Of a stretch of 64,000 bases of DNA, positions 44,336 through 55,975 are shown piece after piece. This stretch comes from Dryas octopetala. Lineage: Eukaryota; Streptophyta; Magnoliopsida; Rosales; Rosaceae. The notes beneath the pieces were generated by a model, which was not told where the DNA came from, did not search any database, and saw only the letters and a list, made by a program, of their open reading frames with translations. The stretch lies in contig OY992832.1 in the NCBI GenBank assembly GCA_963921425.1, forward strand, positions 12,399,249 to 12,463,248, given 5' to 3'. Positions within the stretch are counted from its first letter, which is position 1; the number at the start of each line of letters is the position of its first letter. The translations under genes were made by a program, and so were the position numbers.

Positions 44336-46985
44336 CACTACAAGAAAAACATATTTGGGCGACCACACTTTGGGCGACGAACATATATTCGTCGCCCAAA
44401 GCAATTTAGGGCGACGAACAAGAAAATTTGTCGCTCAATGTGTGGTCGCCCAAATATGTTTGGGCGACGAATAACACGTTCCTCGCCCAAAGTTACTTTG
44501 GGCGACGAACTCATCTCGTCGCCTAAACAAACGCAACAAACAATTAATTGAGAAATACATTGGGCGAGGAATATACATGTTCGTCGCCCAAAGTGTCTTT
44601 GGGCGAGGAAAACGTAAATTGGTCGCCCAAACTTACTTTGGGTGACAAAATATTTCGTCGCCCAAAGCCTCTTTGGGTGACGAAATTATGTTCGTCGCCC
44701 AAAGGGTCATCCTGTTTTGTAATAATGGTTTGGGTGAGGAACCTAACATTTCGTCGCCCAAAGTGACTTTGGGCGACGAATTGTGAGGTTCCTCGCCCAA
44801 GATCACTTTGGGCGACGAAATTTGTAGTTCCTCGCCCAAAGTAAGAATAATTTTTTGTTTATAATTTTATATATGTAATAGCATACGATACGATTGTATT
44901 TCCAAAGATCATAACCATTCATTTTTTAATTCCCCACTCAAGGATCATCCATGCAAAAAATTAGCTCAATCGGAGATGTAGAAGTTAGGTAACGGTGGTT
45001 GAACTTATGAACGATTGTAAATTTTCTAATACGAATCGAAGTATGAGATGAATTCCGATTTAGCCGATTTTTTGCAGGGATGATCTTCCAGTATAAACGA
45101 ATAGAATGAACGGTTCCGATCGTTGAAATCACATTGTAGTCTTCACAAATTGTTGAATCGCCAAAATTTCTACCCAAAAGTTAATATAATTATACTCTTC
45201 AGGTAAACTATGACATTCGGATGGAGGATCCGGATGTAGCTAGGTATATGGAGAAGTTATTGAGAAAAGTGTACACACAATGGAAGCACGAGCTGCACAG
45301 AGAATATAACATGTTTGGATCGGCAGATGAGGCATTGGCCAGCCCTCCTCCGGAGATGGCAGCTCGGCTTGATCAGTGGCAGTGGTTGTGCACTCATTTT
45401 CAGAGTCCGGAATTTTTGGTATGTTATATCATTTTAGGACTTCAAAATTATTTTTTCTTATGTTATTCCTTTATTGTGTATACACTAATATGTGCATTTC
45501 CAATTTGCTTAATATTTAACAGAGGAAGTCGAATGCCAATCTTCAGAACCGGAAAGCGCCCGCAAGGATTGATTATCATGGTGGTTCCATGCCCTTCTCA
45601 TACCGGGTGGAGTCGTATCGTCAGGTGCGCTATTATTTAATTTAATATATATATATTCCTTAGTATTGTTTGAGTTTTTGTCAACATTACATTCTTTTTC
45701 AGGCTGGTTCGCAATTTCCGGAGGTCGACAACTACGAGGATGTTTATGCCCGACCCGGCAACGACAAGGGCAAGGCGAAGCACGTTAGTTTTTTATATTT
45801 TAGTTTTATTTCACAAATTTAAATTTTTGTATTTGATTTCTTAATTCCTAACTTGTGTATAATATTTTGAAGGCTGAGATGCTCGCCAAGAAGGCGAGTT
45901 ATTTGGAGGAGGTGGCTAGCCAGTACCCTCCGGACACTCCGTTGGAGTCGATCTCAGTCCCCGATCCCGATGCCGGTCTTCGTATTATGACGGAGACACT
46001 GGGTGTTAGGCGTGGTAGGGAGATACGCGGAATGGGAGCGGGTCGGGTTCGTGATCTCAGCGCCGGGTCTTCATCTCAGCCATCTGCAGAATTAGTCAAC
46101 CTGACCACTGAAGTGCAGTTGTTGAAGGGTCAGCTAGAAGAATCGAAAGCGGCATATGCGGAGCAGACGAGTAAGGTGCAGCAGATGCAGCAGATGCAGC
46201 AGATGTTTGGCCAGTTGGCCAGGATTGTACCTGGGTTTGTGCTGCCGCCCAACATTGACCAGTGCATGCCAGACTCCTCCACCGGTGTCGATGATGCTAC
46301 TGACCTAGGGGGCCATTAGTTATTTGTATGTATGTATTAATTAAATTGTTTCTACTTTGTATGGATATTTTGGATATATAAATTTATTAATTTTGTTTTA
46401 TATAGTTTTTGAATAAAGATTTTTTTTAAATATTAAATTCATATATATAATTTAAATAAAAAATTTTAGGCGACGAACACCCTTATTCGTCGCCCAAAGC
46501 ATGTTTGGGCAATGGACAAATGTCGTCGCTCAAACATGATTTGGGCGACGAATAAGGGTGTTCGTCGCCCAAACCCTCTTTGGGCGACGAAATTTGTTCG
46601 TCGCCCAAAGCACGTTCCAGCGAGGAAATTAGTTATTCCTCTCCCAAATCTTGTTTAGGCGACGGATAATTTCGTCGCCCAAACATGCTTTGGGCGACGA
46701 ATAAGTGTGTTCGTCGCCCAAACCCTCTTTGGGCGACGAAATTTGTTCGTCGCCTAAACATGCTTTGGGCAACGAATTTTATGTGTTGGGAGACAAAAAA
46801 AATTCGTCGCCCCAGGTGTCTTTGGGCGACGAAATTTATGGGTTCGTCGCCCAAACTCTTGGGCGTCACATTTTGGGCGTCCAATTGCTCGACGAACCAA
46901 TTTCGTCGCCCAAACGTTTGGGCGACGAAACTCTACTTTGGGCGACGAATTCCGTTCCTCTCCCAAACCGTTTTTTCTTGTAGTG
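44336..46985 (+). mobile_element. CACTA (En/Spm) transposon, 2650 bp, 3-bp TSD
   Basis: Left end cactacaagaaaaac at 44336 and right end ttttttcttgtagtg ending at 46985 are inverted. The flanking triplet ata is duplicated (44333-44335, 46986-46988). Both ends consist of many copies of tttgggcgacgaa and its complement ttcgtcgcccaaa (44355-44850 and 46467-46965), a subterminal repeat array of the kind CACTA transposase binds. The interior encodes a Transposase_24/Ptta-like protein but no Transposase_21 (TNP2-like) catalytic protein, so the element is non-autonomous. It lies in sequence duplicated from a LecRK upstream region. Confidence 0.92.
45203..46319 (+). CDS. Transposase_24 (Ptta/En/Spm)-like protein inside the CACTA element, probably 5'-truncated
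   Basis: Four exons by splice sites and phase: 45203-45418 (first ATG at 45221), 45523-45624, 45703-45783 and 45873-46319, about 275 residues from that ATG. Motifs include a WKHELHREY helix, then WQWLCTHFQSPEF, then KSNANLQNRKAPARIDYHGGS, the signature of the Ptta/En/Spm family. A C-terminal coiled coil with repeated QMQQM follows. The first exon is preceded by an acceptor-like cttcag at 45197-45202 and by in-frame sequence, so an upstream exon is probably lost. The family is thought to assist CACTA transposition; it is not the catalytic protein. Confidence 0.7.
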
Positions 46986-47700
46986 ATATGCAATTGGTGT
47001 GCTACAAACGTGATACAAATTAATATACCTATGTACGTGGTATAGTTGGTTACTTGGTTTTATCGGTTTTACAAAAAGTGTTATTACTTATTAGACAAAT
47101 GCATATGATGTTGGAAAAAAACTTGAATTTCCGCAACTTGAAAGGTATGAACGTAGTATTCTTCCATGCTGGCCTGGCATGCATGTGAACAGTTTCTTAG
47201 AGTCAAGTAGCTGGTCTAAGTCCTCCACTGAATGAATATTGAAGTTGTTTAATTTGACTTCAATTCCAACTGGAAAAACTTACTGTACTGATCAGTCTCT
47301 GCACATTCATTTTTTCTATTTTTTAATGACAATTACAAATTTCTGCAAGCTCACTAATTAACTCTTTCTCTCGATCACCATTGCACAAACTACTCACCAC
47401 ACCCACAACAGCTCATCAGAGCATTCCCACAATAGGAGTGTGGAAAATGGCTGAGCTTACACATATTATACATACCCATGGTAATTAAAATATCTTCTAA
47501 CGGAACTATTTCCTGCAAGACACAGCTGTACATACAGAAATTAATGGGAAAATTTTATTCCTCAACACTGCTCTCTCCTTTCTCTTAATTTCATTGGTTC
47601 TGTATTTCTTACTCTGCTTAAAACCTTTTAACTCTCTCTCTCTCGATCTCTCTCTCTCTCTCTCAAAAATTAGAAATGGTTGTCACAGTAGAGCCACCTA
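46986..47700 (+). other. Fragment of duplicated LecRK upstream sequence
   Basis: Right flank of the CACTA element. It contains ctggtctaagtcctccactgaatgaata...tggaaaaact (47210-47280), a diverged copy of the sequence upstream of the intact LecRK genes. CT dinucleotide runs (47633-47663) and tagaaatggttgtca (47671-47685) follow, the latter matching the start region of the 55334 pseudogene. No gene is supported. Confidence 0.45.
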
Positions 47701-47705
47701 CCACC

Positions 47706-48530
47706 TGTTTGTTTTCTGAGAAAATGCAGATAAAACAGAGACAGAGAGAGAGAGAGAGAGAGAGGATTCTTGATTTCTTTTTTTGTTTTTCAGAACTAAC
47801 TAGTAATTACAAGAATAGAGCTTATATAACTGTGCTAAACTAAAACCGACTTAGCTAACTAACCTTAGCAACTTAATAGCTGTACTAACAACATTACAAC
47901 TATGCTAGCTGATTGACGTGGCAATCGCACAGCCAGACAAACCAAGCCTATTAAACCATGTTAACAGCCTCCCTCAATCTCAGGGTGGTGCAGCAGGCCT
48001 GAGATATATTGCTTCGAAGGAACCTGATGTCTCCACGAGTAACTCTCTCTCGCACAAAGTGAAAGTCAATCTCGATGTGCTTTTCTCGAGAATGAAACTG
48101 GCCGGATTGGAAGACAAAGCTATAGCAGAAAGATTATCATAGTGCATAACAGGTGGAGAAGACAAGAAAACATGAAGATTAAGCAACAGTTGACGTAACC
48201 AGGCTAGCTCTGCAGCTGTGAATACCATTGCCCTATATTCGGCCTCTCTAGAAGACCTAGAAATAGTTGGTTGTTTCTTAGAACATCATATCATGAAATA
48301 GGATTGTTGCCTAAAAAGATAATGAGATTGCCTGCCCAATCAGCATCACTATATATAGGCAGTGAGATCTAGAGGTCCAGGTTTAAACTGAAGACCAAAA
48401 TCCATAGTACCCTTTAGATATCTCAAGATACGATGCATGGCTTTGTTGTGCTTATCAGTGGGGGCATGAAGAAATTGACATACAGTGTTCACAGAGTAAG
48501 CTAGTATTGTGGATGGACGTAACAATAATA
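47706..48530 (-). mobile_element. Copia retrotransposon 3' end (RNase H region plus 3' LTR), truncated
   Basis: Minus strand. Reverse-transcriptase tail near 48480-48390 ([20 protein letters not shown]). RNase H region 48228-47980 (FTAAELAWLRQLLLNL, HYDNLSAIALSSNP) has frameshifts near the usual KHIE motif. Then comes the polypurine tract GATTGAGGGAGGC and an LTR from 47966 (TGTTAACATGG) to 47706 (AAACAAACA), carrying TTATATAAG. No 5' LTR is present: the element ends abruptly against a LecRK fragment at 48530. Confidence 0.75.
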
Positions 48531-48580
48531 GTATGTGCTTGGATTCGTTATAATTCTAGAACAAAAAATCTTAGTGTTGC
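48530..48580 (+). pseudogene. LecRK lectin-domain relic
   Basis: gcttggattcgttataattctagaacaaaaaatcttagtgtt matches the intact genes' AWIRYNSSSKNLSV segment almost perfectly. It is isolated by the Copia fragment on the left and unrelated sequence on the right. Confidence 0.7.
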
Positions 48581-49199
48581 ATGCCTTCACTACTTATCTA
48601 AGTGATGGTACCCAAGTGATGGGTCATCTTTGCTACCAATTTGATCTCACAGACCACTTGCTGGTTTGAGTGCATAGCCATCCTTAAAAAATGTTAGAAG
48701 GACTAAATTCTAATTTTTTCTATTTTTTTTCTTTGTAATCTGATGGGTCGAAGCCCAAACAAAGAAATTACAAAATCACTAATTTGGCCCTACTAGGACT
48801 AAATAGATCCAAATCTAAAATTGGAACAATAGAGGGGGAGGGGAATCAAGGGCATGTAAGCCCAGCCCAAAACCACAACTAAGACCAGCAAGATGGTCAG
48901 CAGCAGCATTGGCTTCACGAAAAATGTAAGAAATATATGAAACAGTTCCAATCCCTCTGCAGCAATTAATTAATTAATCAAGTTAAAAAGGGGATGACAA
49001 GCTTCCGCAGCATTGTTGATAAGAGGAACCACAGAGCCAGAGTCACACTGATCAACTTCAACTTGCCTAAAGCCCTCCAATAGTATATTTCATTTAGTTA
49101 TATAGTAATTAGAATTGGTATATATTTTACTTTCTAATCAACATTTAAGCATTACAGCTAGCTAGCAGTACTGCGTAAAAAAAAAAAAAAAAAAAACGG

Positions 49200-51280
49200 T
49201 CTTTCCACGTGGCGCTGAGAGATCGAGAAGGCCATATTTGGTAAGGGGAGGAAAGGAAAACAGTACTCCTTCACTAGACTCTTTGTAATTTGATCGCAAA
49301 AGAAGTCAGCAAAACTTGTTTGACCTCATCAATGCATGTGGACTGGAACACTGCATCAGCAACCGACAAATCGATCGTATACATCGGGAAGACGTACAAT
49401 TCCATAATTAAATTCCAAAAAGATCATATAAGAAGTCAGACAACACGATCGGTCAATTAGGAGAACCTTTATGAGCCTAGCCTGCAAGTGGTGGCGAGAT
49501 TTTTATTTTTTATTTTTTGTATTTAAACAAAATATAACTTATATATTGATTATTGACAAGTACTCTCGCGATGTTTCTTTGTACATTAATTCTAGCTCGT
49601 GTTCATGACTTGACCTCTTATTTTACGAATTCGAGACTTTTTAGTTTTTAGAGAGTTTCAATCTGCAAGTCTTAAGTCCTCCAGTACTAGCCAGCTGAAA
49701 ATTATTTTACTTAATTTAAATTGGAAAATTAAGTCGATCTGCAAGCTTGCTAATTACTTTCTCTACTCTCATCAGTGACATCTAGTAGTAGGATCTCGAT
49801 CTCCACAAAGATGTAAGAAATGGTAATTGTGTTAGTAGCTAGCAAGGCATCATATATTTTGTAAGTCAGAATTACCACCATATGTTTTGGTTTTAGTGGC
49901 GTCTAATCCATTGTTAATTTCATGTAATAATTGTCTTAATTGATTTTTGTTGATAAGGTCTTATAAATGTGAGAAAGTCTTAAATGATATAAACAGATGA
50001 CAAAGATGATGGAAGATATGGTGTGAAAAAACTGTATCTAATGGAGCCTACTTGATTGCAGCGTTTGGCGTGAAAGGGGAAAAGAACTGGATAAAACTGT
50101 GTTACTGGGTCCACTATCCCCAAGTGCAGGGAGAGACCTGAAACCCCAAGTGCTTCGTCTCTAATACCATCCTATGAAATAGAGAACTAGAAAAACAAGA
50201 AGCAGCAAACTCTAAGAGAGAGAGGCACTTAACAAGATAGATAAACTCACTTTTACTGTAGATTAATTTGGATCAAACATCAACTGTGTTTTCCTAGCTT
50301 ACATAGACATATAAATATAAGAGCACGAACTTGGACTAAAACCAAGTTCATTGTACCCAATTAATAACCTAATAAATAGAAATAAAATTAACCCTTCAAA
50401 ACACCAACAGACGCAGAAATTAAATCTAGAGTCTTTAGTGCTTCGTATCCCATAGCCTTTAGTGCTTCTTATCCCATTGGTGCATGAATGTAGATGCTAT
50501 TGTGTCCACATCACTACTTGCCCAATGCCATAAAACAAGACTCTATCCAAAGGTACGGAAGGAGTTGTCAATGAAGGTGTGCTTCAGCAAGAGGACAAGA
50601 AAACAAAGAAGGATATTGGTCTACTACTCAAGGACGGTTGGGATCGAACTAGCAATGCGAGCTGCTCCAGCTGTCGCCCTGAGCTCGTTTAAGCACATAA
50701 AAATATTGAGTTTACAACCCCATTGTGTACCCGGAGATGTAAATACCTCTTCACGCCGCATAGATTCTTAGCTTCTAAAAAAGATTTCGTTTCCTGGATG
50801 AAATCGAGGTTCTAGTAAGTGGGGAGTTGGAGTTTTTTGTCGGGCTCTACTTACTAGACCATGAAAAAAGTTTCGTTTTGGCGCCTTGCTCTTTGTTTTT
50901 CTTCACCAATATGTTTTGATGAAACACTTTCTATTCACAGAAAATTATGATTGTATTAATTTGTACTGGACATTTGGATTTTACATTGTTCAAGTTTGAA
51001 ATTCAGGGATGTAAGTTGATACATGTTATTCTTGCATTTCTTTTTTCTTTTTCTTTTTATGGAACATGTATTGTTTGCTTTGGTAATTAATCAAGTGAAA
51101 GTTATTTATTCTAGCTTGCAAAACTTAATTAATTCCTAATAATTTGGAAGAGTTAATTACCCAGCAATCTTATCTTATATACGAATTAATTTGATCACCA
51201 CAAAATTTGAGGCCGGGATTTCGGCTTTGCTCTGACTTCTGGCCGGACTATGAGAAACAGTTGCAAACAACAATTGGTAA
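49200..51280 (+). pseudogene. LecRK duplicated unit with coding region deleted and an ~880-bp insertion
   Basis: 49230-49830 matches the upstream sequence of the LecRK at 52436 (gaagtcagcaaaacttgtttg, catcaatgcatgtg, gatcggtcaattaggagaacctttatgagcct, aagaaatggtaattgtg). Directly after that start-codon region comes 3'-flank sequence (49860-50000, gcatcatatattttgtaag... ttgttgataaggtcttataaatgtgagaaagtctt). The coding region has therefore been removed. The 3' flank is then split near 50000 and resumes at about 50879 (gcgccttgctctttg). A kinase relic (51185-51265, ggatttcggctttgctctgacttctggccggactatgag) closes the unit. The 50000-50878 insert has no recognised ends; the open frame 50484-50771 within it is not recognised. 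Confidence 0.6.
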
Positions 51281-51767
51281 TTATCAATTTGGCCTAGTAT
51301 CATGACTTTGATACAAAGAAGGAAATGAGAGTATCAAATTCAAAACTAATAGGTAATAAGTAAACAAACCTAATATTTTATAAATTACTATGCAAAATTA
51401 TAAATTTCAGTAAAACAACACTTCACATTCTTACAAATATAAATTATTTAAGCATGATCCGTTACTATCCATCTGAATATATGCTCAATGTGCCTATGGT
51501 ATAGGGGATGAAAGGAAAAGAATGCTCCTCCGCCAGACAATTTGTAATTTGACTCCAAAAGAAGTCAGCAACACTTGTTTGTTGTGGTCATGATATCATC
51601 CACTTGGTCCAGTACTGCCTATATACATAAAAAAATAAAAAAATAAATCATGTTTTGGTCGTGATATTAATGAAGGCACCATCGTGACTTAATGAAAGCT
51701 ACCCTACACCGGACCGGAATCTCCATCCGGAACCAAAAAAAAGCTATGGTTAAACAAATATCTCACT

Positions 51768-52071
51768 GGTTGTGCAATAGAAATAAGGATGATTTGATAT
51801 TCTACCTCAATAATATGATGACCTTATCATCGTTGCTTATTGACCATGTATTTACGACCAAGTCTAGGTGGGTGGGGTGTTTTTTTCGTTAGGAATAACA
51901 ATCTAATTAAGAGAAAAATTTGTCTATAATAAAAATAGGAGCTAATTTGACATTTCAAATATAAATTTTTTTGAAATCAAAAAATTTATTGTTGATCAAG
52001 TGTAAGAGCATAGTGATGTCATAAATATTATTAGAATGAAATATCAAATCATCCTTATCCTTTATTGCAAG
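51768..52071. mobile_element. Foldback MITE in the LecRK upstream region
   Basis: gtgcaatagaaataaggatgatttgatattctacctcaataatatgatgac (about 51768-51822) and gtcataaatattattagaatgaaatatcaaatcatccttatcctttattgca (about 52018-52069) are inverted copies of about 50 bases. The related upstream sequence at 49320 lacks this block, which supports insertion within roughly 51605-52080. Confidence 0.6.
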
Positions 52072-52435
52072 AAAGTTTATCTCCTCATCAATGCATGTGT
52101 ATCGGAACATTACATTACCTACAGACAAATCGATCATATAACAAGAATAGAACCTAGTTTTAGGGGTGGAGCTGCATGTGGACTTGGTCCCAAGTCCCAA
52201 CCCAACATGTGGAAATTTCTAACTCCGCACTGAGTAGGTTGACAACTGAGAAAACACGACTGGTCAATTAGGAGAATCTTTATGAGCCTGCAAGTGGTGA
52301 TGAGACTTTTATTTTTGTATTTTCTTATTAAACACAAATATAGCTTAATTATTGATGACTTACTCTACTCTCATCGACCACAGCTACAGCAAGTAGTAGT
52401 CTCGTCTCGATCCCACAAAAAATAAGGGATAAGAA

Positions 52436-54547
52436 ATGGTAATTGTGAGTAAGTATGGGAATGGGATGATCATCCAGTTGTCCCCAAAGCAGCTTCAATT
52501 CATTGTTCTTGTCTTGTTTCTGTTAACCCCTTCAGCAACTCCATTAGCCTTCAACTTCTCCAGCTTTCTCACCGCTACCAACACCAGCATATCTCTAGAG
52601 GGAGATGCTTACATCCACGACCACCAATTCATCCAACTCACCAACAGCACTGCCGGCAGCGTTGGTCGAGCCACCTACAGCCAACCCTTCCTCATCCGCG
52701 AACCTGCTACTGGAAAACTCGCCGACTTCACCACCCATTTCACATTCATCATCGATTCCCAAAACACAACCCCCTACGCCGAGGGGCTTGCTTTCTTCAT
52801 AGCACCAACTGGTTCCTTCCTCAACCGCACACTGGAAATGGGTACTGGCAATATTGGCCTCCCTGTCGACACTGACGCACAGAGTAAATATCAGTACCCA
52901 TTTGTGGCCGTGGAGTTTGATATCTTCAATAATCCGGGAAAAAACATCAACGATCCCGCGGGCAATCATGTGGGTATCGACGTCAACTCTCTCATCTCTA
53001 AAGTTACTGCGTCTTGGAGTGGTGGTATCGAACAAGGAACACTAAATAGTGCTTGGATTCGTTACAATTCCAGCTCAAAAAATCTTAGTGTTATCTTCAC
53101 TGATTATTCTCAATCTCAAGTGGAGATGAAGTATGTTTCTTACATAGTTGATCTGGAGAAGTACTTGCCGGATCGGGTGATTATTGGGTTCTTGGGTTCA
53201 ACGAGTGAGCTGATTGCTCTGCATAAGATCAGCTCATGGAGTTTTAGTTCAACTTCACTGCTTGATGATGATCATAAGAGCATTACTGCATCTGGGCCAA
53301 GCCCCAATTCGAATCCCAACTCATCAGGAAACGATGATGATGGTGAGAGTATTAATATAGGACTACTGGTTGGGATGGGTGGTGTTATCTTGGTTGGAGT
53401 ATTAGGCCTGTGTTGGTTCATCTGGTGGAAGAAGAAGGAAAAGGCAGGAGATAATCAAAGTAGTGATGATGAGAATCTTACTGGTCATGACTTGATCGAC
53501 GACAACGAATTGGAAAGGGGGACTGGGCCAAGGAAGTTTACGTATGCGGAGCTTTCTCGAGCCACTGGTAATTTTGATGAGGGAGAGAAGCTTGGGGAGG
53601 GAGGGTTTGGTGGGGTTTATAGAGGCTTCATAAAAGACTTGAATTCATATGTTGCTGTCAAGAGGATATCCAGAATGTCTAAACAAGGGCTCAAGGAGTA
53701 TGCAGCAGAAGTAAGCATCATCAGTCGACTTAGGCACCGGAATTTGGTGCAACTCATTGGTTGGTGCCACGAAAGAAAACTACTACTTGTTTATGAGTTC
53801 ATGCCCAATGGAAGCTTAGATTCTCATCTGTTCGTCAAAGAGAAAAGCTTGTTGACTTGGGAGGCAAGGTACAAAATTGCTAAAGGCTTGGCCTCCGGGT
53901 TGCTCTATCTACACCAAGAATGGGAACAATGTGTTCTCCATAGGGACATCAAATCCAGCAACGTGATGTTGGATTCGAAATTCAACGCAAAACTTGGGGA
54001 TTTCGGATTGGCTCGACTCGTGGACCATGGAAAAGAGTCGCAAACGACGATTGTGGCGGGAACCAGGGGCTACATGGCTGCAGAATATGTTACAACAGGA
54101 AAGGCTAGTACGGAATCGGACGTCTACAGCTTCGGAGTTGTTGCTTTGGAAATAGCCTGCGGGAGAAAACCCATTGAGTACAGCCTTGGAAGTAGTAAAA
54201 TCTATATGGTGGATTGGGTTTGGGAGCTTTATGGAGAAGGGAGAGTCATTGAAGCAGCAGACCCAAAACTTTGTGGGAATTTTGATGAGAGACAAATGGA
54301 GTGCTTGATGATTGTTGGGCTGTGGTGTGCTCACCCAGATTATAAATTCAGACCTTCGATAAAACATGCGATTCAAGTGCTTAACTTCGAAGTTCCATTG
54401 CCCGATCTCCCATCAAAGATGCCAGTGGCCACATTTACTGGTTCTGAACTAGGCCAAACTGAGTCTTCTTTTGGTAAAAGCACCAATACCTCACAATTCA
54501 CCACATCTTCTACAACAAATTCTCACCCGCCACTTTCTATTCGGTAA
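52436..54547 (+). CDS. L-type lectin-domain receptor kinase, clade IX-like (complete)
   Basis: Single-exon frame of 703 residues from the ATG at 52436; a second ATG ten codons in is also plausible. Signal anchor/peptide is about 20-37 (QFIVLVLFLLTPSATPLAF). Lectin domain is about 38-272 (VGRATYSQPF, YAEGLAFFIAP, YPFVAVEFDIF, NHVGIDVNS, SSWSF). A Ser/Asn/Asp linker follows. Transmembrane segment is about 307-330. Kinase is about 385-655, with GEGGFGGVY, Lys409 in VAVK, HRDIKSSN (Asp504), DFGLA (Asp522), and RGYMAAEY in place of MAPEY (548-550). It is an RD-type kinase, so catalytic activity is likely despite the altered APE motif. As in the 40795 gene, the stop overlaps a donor (CG|GTAAGA). 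An acceptor at 54707 would add RGDSSV before a stop. Confidence 0.92.
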   Translation: MVIVSKYGNGMIIQLSPKQLQFIVLVLFLLTPSATPLAFNFSSFLTATNTSISLEGDAYIHDHQFIQLTNSTAGSVGRATYSQPFLIREPATGKLADFTTHFTFIIDSQNTTPYAEGLAFFIAPTGSFLNRTLEMGTGNIGLPVDTDAQSKYQYPFVAVEFDIFNNPGKNINDPAGNHVGIDVNSLISKVTASWSGGIEQGTLNSAWIRYNSSSKNLSVIFTDYSQSQVEMKYVSYIVDLEKYLPDRVIIGFLGSTSELIALHKISSWSFSSTSLLDDDHKSITASGPSPNSNPNSSGNDDDGESINIGLLVGMGGVILVGVLGLCWFIWWKKKEKAGDNQSSDDENLTGHDLIDDNELERGTGPRKFTYAELSRATGNFDEGEKLGEGGFGGVYRGFIKDLNSYVAVKRISRMSKQGLKEYAAEVSIISRLRHRNLVQLIGWCHERKLLLVYEFMPNGSLDSHLFVKEKSLLTWEARYKIAKGLASGLLYLHQEWEQCVLHRDIKSSNVMLDSKFNAKLGDFGLARLVDHGKESQTTIVAGTRGYMAAEYVTTGKASTESDVYSFGVVALEIACGRKPIEYSLGSSKIYMVDWVWELYGEGRVIEAADPKLCGNFDERQMECLMIVGLWCAHPDYKFRPSIKHAIQVLNFEVPLPDLPSKMPVATFTGSELGQTESSFGKSTNTSQFTTSSTTNSHPPLSIR

Positions 54548-55333
54548 GAAATATAATTCTAGTTCAATAATTATGATAGCTCATATATTCAAATGTTTGG
54601 AAATTTATTTTAACAGCAGTACGAAACTGCAGTACAAATAGTTTTATACTTTCTGTCTAATGCAAGGTTCCAAATAATAATTGTCTCCGTTGATTTTCTT
54701 TGGTCAGGGGTGACAGTTCTGTGTGAGAAAGAATGGTTGATATGAACAGATGACAAAGATGAAGATGACGCCTTACACTTTACTTGTGCTTCTCAAGCTA
54801 AAATTGTTAAAAGATTTCACTAATTGTGCTTCATTGAAGAACTTATTATTCAAATAAATTATGAATTGTATTAATCTGTGAATAACATTTGGGTTTTACA
54901 GTGTTCAAGTTCACAATTACAGTAGATTTGTTTTATATGTTTTGCTTTTAATAAAGGATGAAAGTGGATACATAACTAAGGATGTCTTGTACTTATATTT
55001 CAAAGAGTAAAACTATATAGGGCCACAAAAAGTAAAACTATCTAGGGCCAAAGTTTAGATTTTGAGGACCGGAGACGAACCATAAAAGTGGGTCATTACC
55101 CTCGTGTACATTCACTTGATTTTATTTATTTTTTCCTAGTAAGCAAATTGCAAAACAGAGCACCCTGCATGGTCTCCTCTCCCATCCCATGTAAACTCTC
55201 TTGAATAATCTAGATGCACAATTTTTATTTCAAGATGACAGTAAATAACTGCAAAAATTCCCTTTCTCTGTACTACGTAACAATTTCTGCAATGCAAAGT
55301 TTTTTACTAACTCATCTGTCCAAAAAATTGGAA
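54548..55333. other. LecRK 3' flank
   Basis: Contains the candidate terminal exon 54708-54726, and 3'-flank blocks shared with the other units (gacaaagatgaagatgacgcctt at 54751-54773; ttacagtgttcaagttc near 54896-54912). A direct repeat of agtaaaactat(a/c)tagggcca occurs at about 55005-55024 and 55030-55049. No further gene. Confidence 0.45.
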
Positions 55334-55975
55334 ATGGTTGTCATAGATACACACTCTTGGAATGAGAATGGGAATGGGATAATCTTAGTAGTAGTCCAGT
55401 ACTACTCACCAAAGCTTAAATTCCTTCTTTTCTTCTTCAGAGAGTCATCAATTATCTTGATTACATGGTTGATCTGAATCAGTACTTGCTGCCGGATAGG
55501 GTCATCGGTACTCTGCCTGCTCTGCACAAGATCAACTCATGGAGTTTTAATTCAACTTCATTGCTTGATGAGAATGAAACCAACCCCAACTCAGGAAATG
55601 GCAATATTAAGGTAGGACTATTACTTGGGCTGGGTGTTGGTGGATGTCTCATCTTGGTTGGTGGCTTGGGATTGGTTTGATTCATCTTTTGGAACAATAG
55701 AGAAACAGAGAGAGAAACAGAGGAAAGTAGTGATGAAGACCATATGGCTATGATAGGATCAGATCAAGTTGGTTGAGTGTATTTGGGAGCTTTACAGAGA
55801 AGGGAAAGTCCTAGAAGCAGCCGATCCAAAACTGTGTGGAGATTTTGATGAGAAACAAATGGAGTGCTTGATGATTGTTGGGTTGTGGTGTGCTCACCCG
55901 GATTATATAACTTAAGGCCTTCTATACAACAAGCAATTCAAGTGCTTAACTTTGAAGTTGCATTGCCCATCCTAA
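55334..55975 (+). pseudogene. LecRK pseudogene: lectin tail, membrane segment and kinase C-lobe only
   Basis: After a start region (atggttgtcatagatacacac) the sequence encodes the end of the lectin domain (YMVDLNQYLLPDRVIG, HKINSWSFNST), a linker and a transmembrane segment (VGLLLGLGVGGCLILVGGLGLV). That is cut by TGA at 55678, where the intact genes have TGG (Trp). The kinase core is missing. From 55768 the C-lobe reads LVECIWELYREGKVLEAADPKLCGDFDEKQMECLMIVGLWCAHPDY, then shifts frame near 55908. Confidence 0.85.

Noticed and set aside
44355..44850. Regularly spaced short repeats resembling a CRISPR-like or other array
   Set aside because: The repeats are inverted and irregularly spaced, occur at both ends of an element with CACTA termini, and fit subterminal transposase-binding repeats in a plant transposon.
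50484..50771. 95-codon open frame as a new gene
   Set aside because: It lies in an unidentified insertion in a LecRK relic, with no domain, promoter or exon structure visible.
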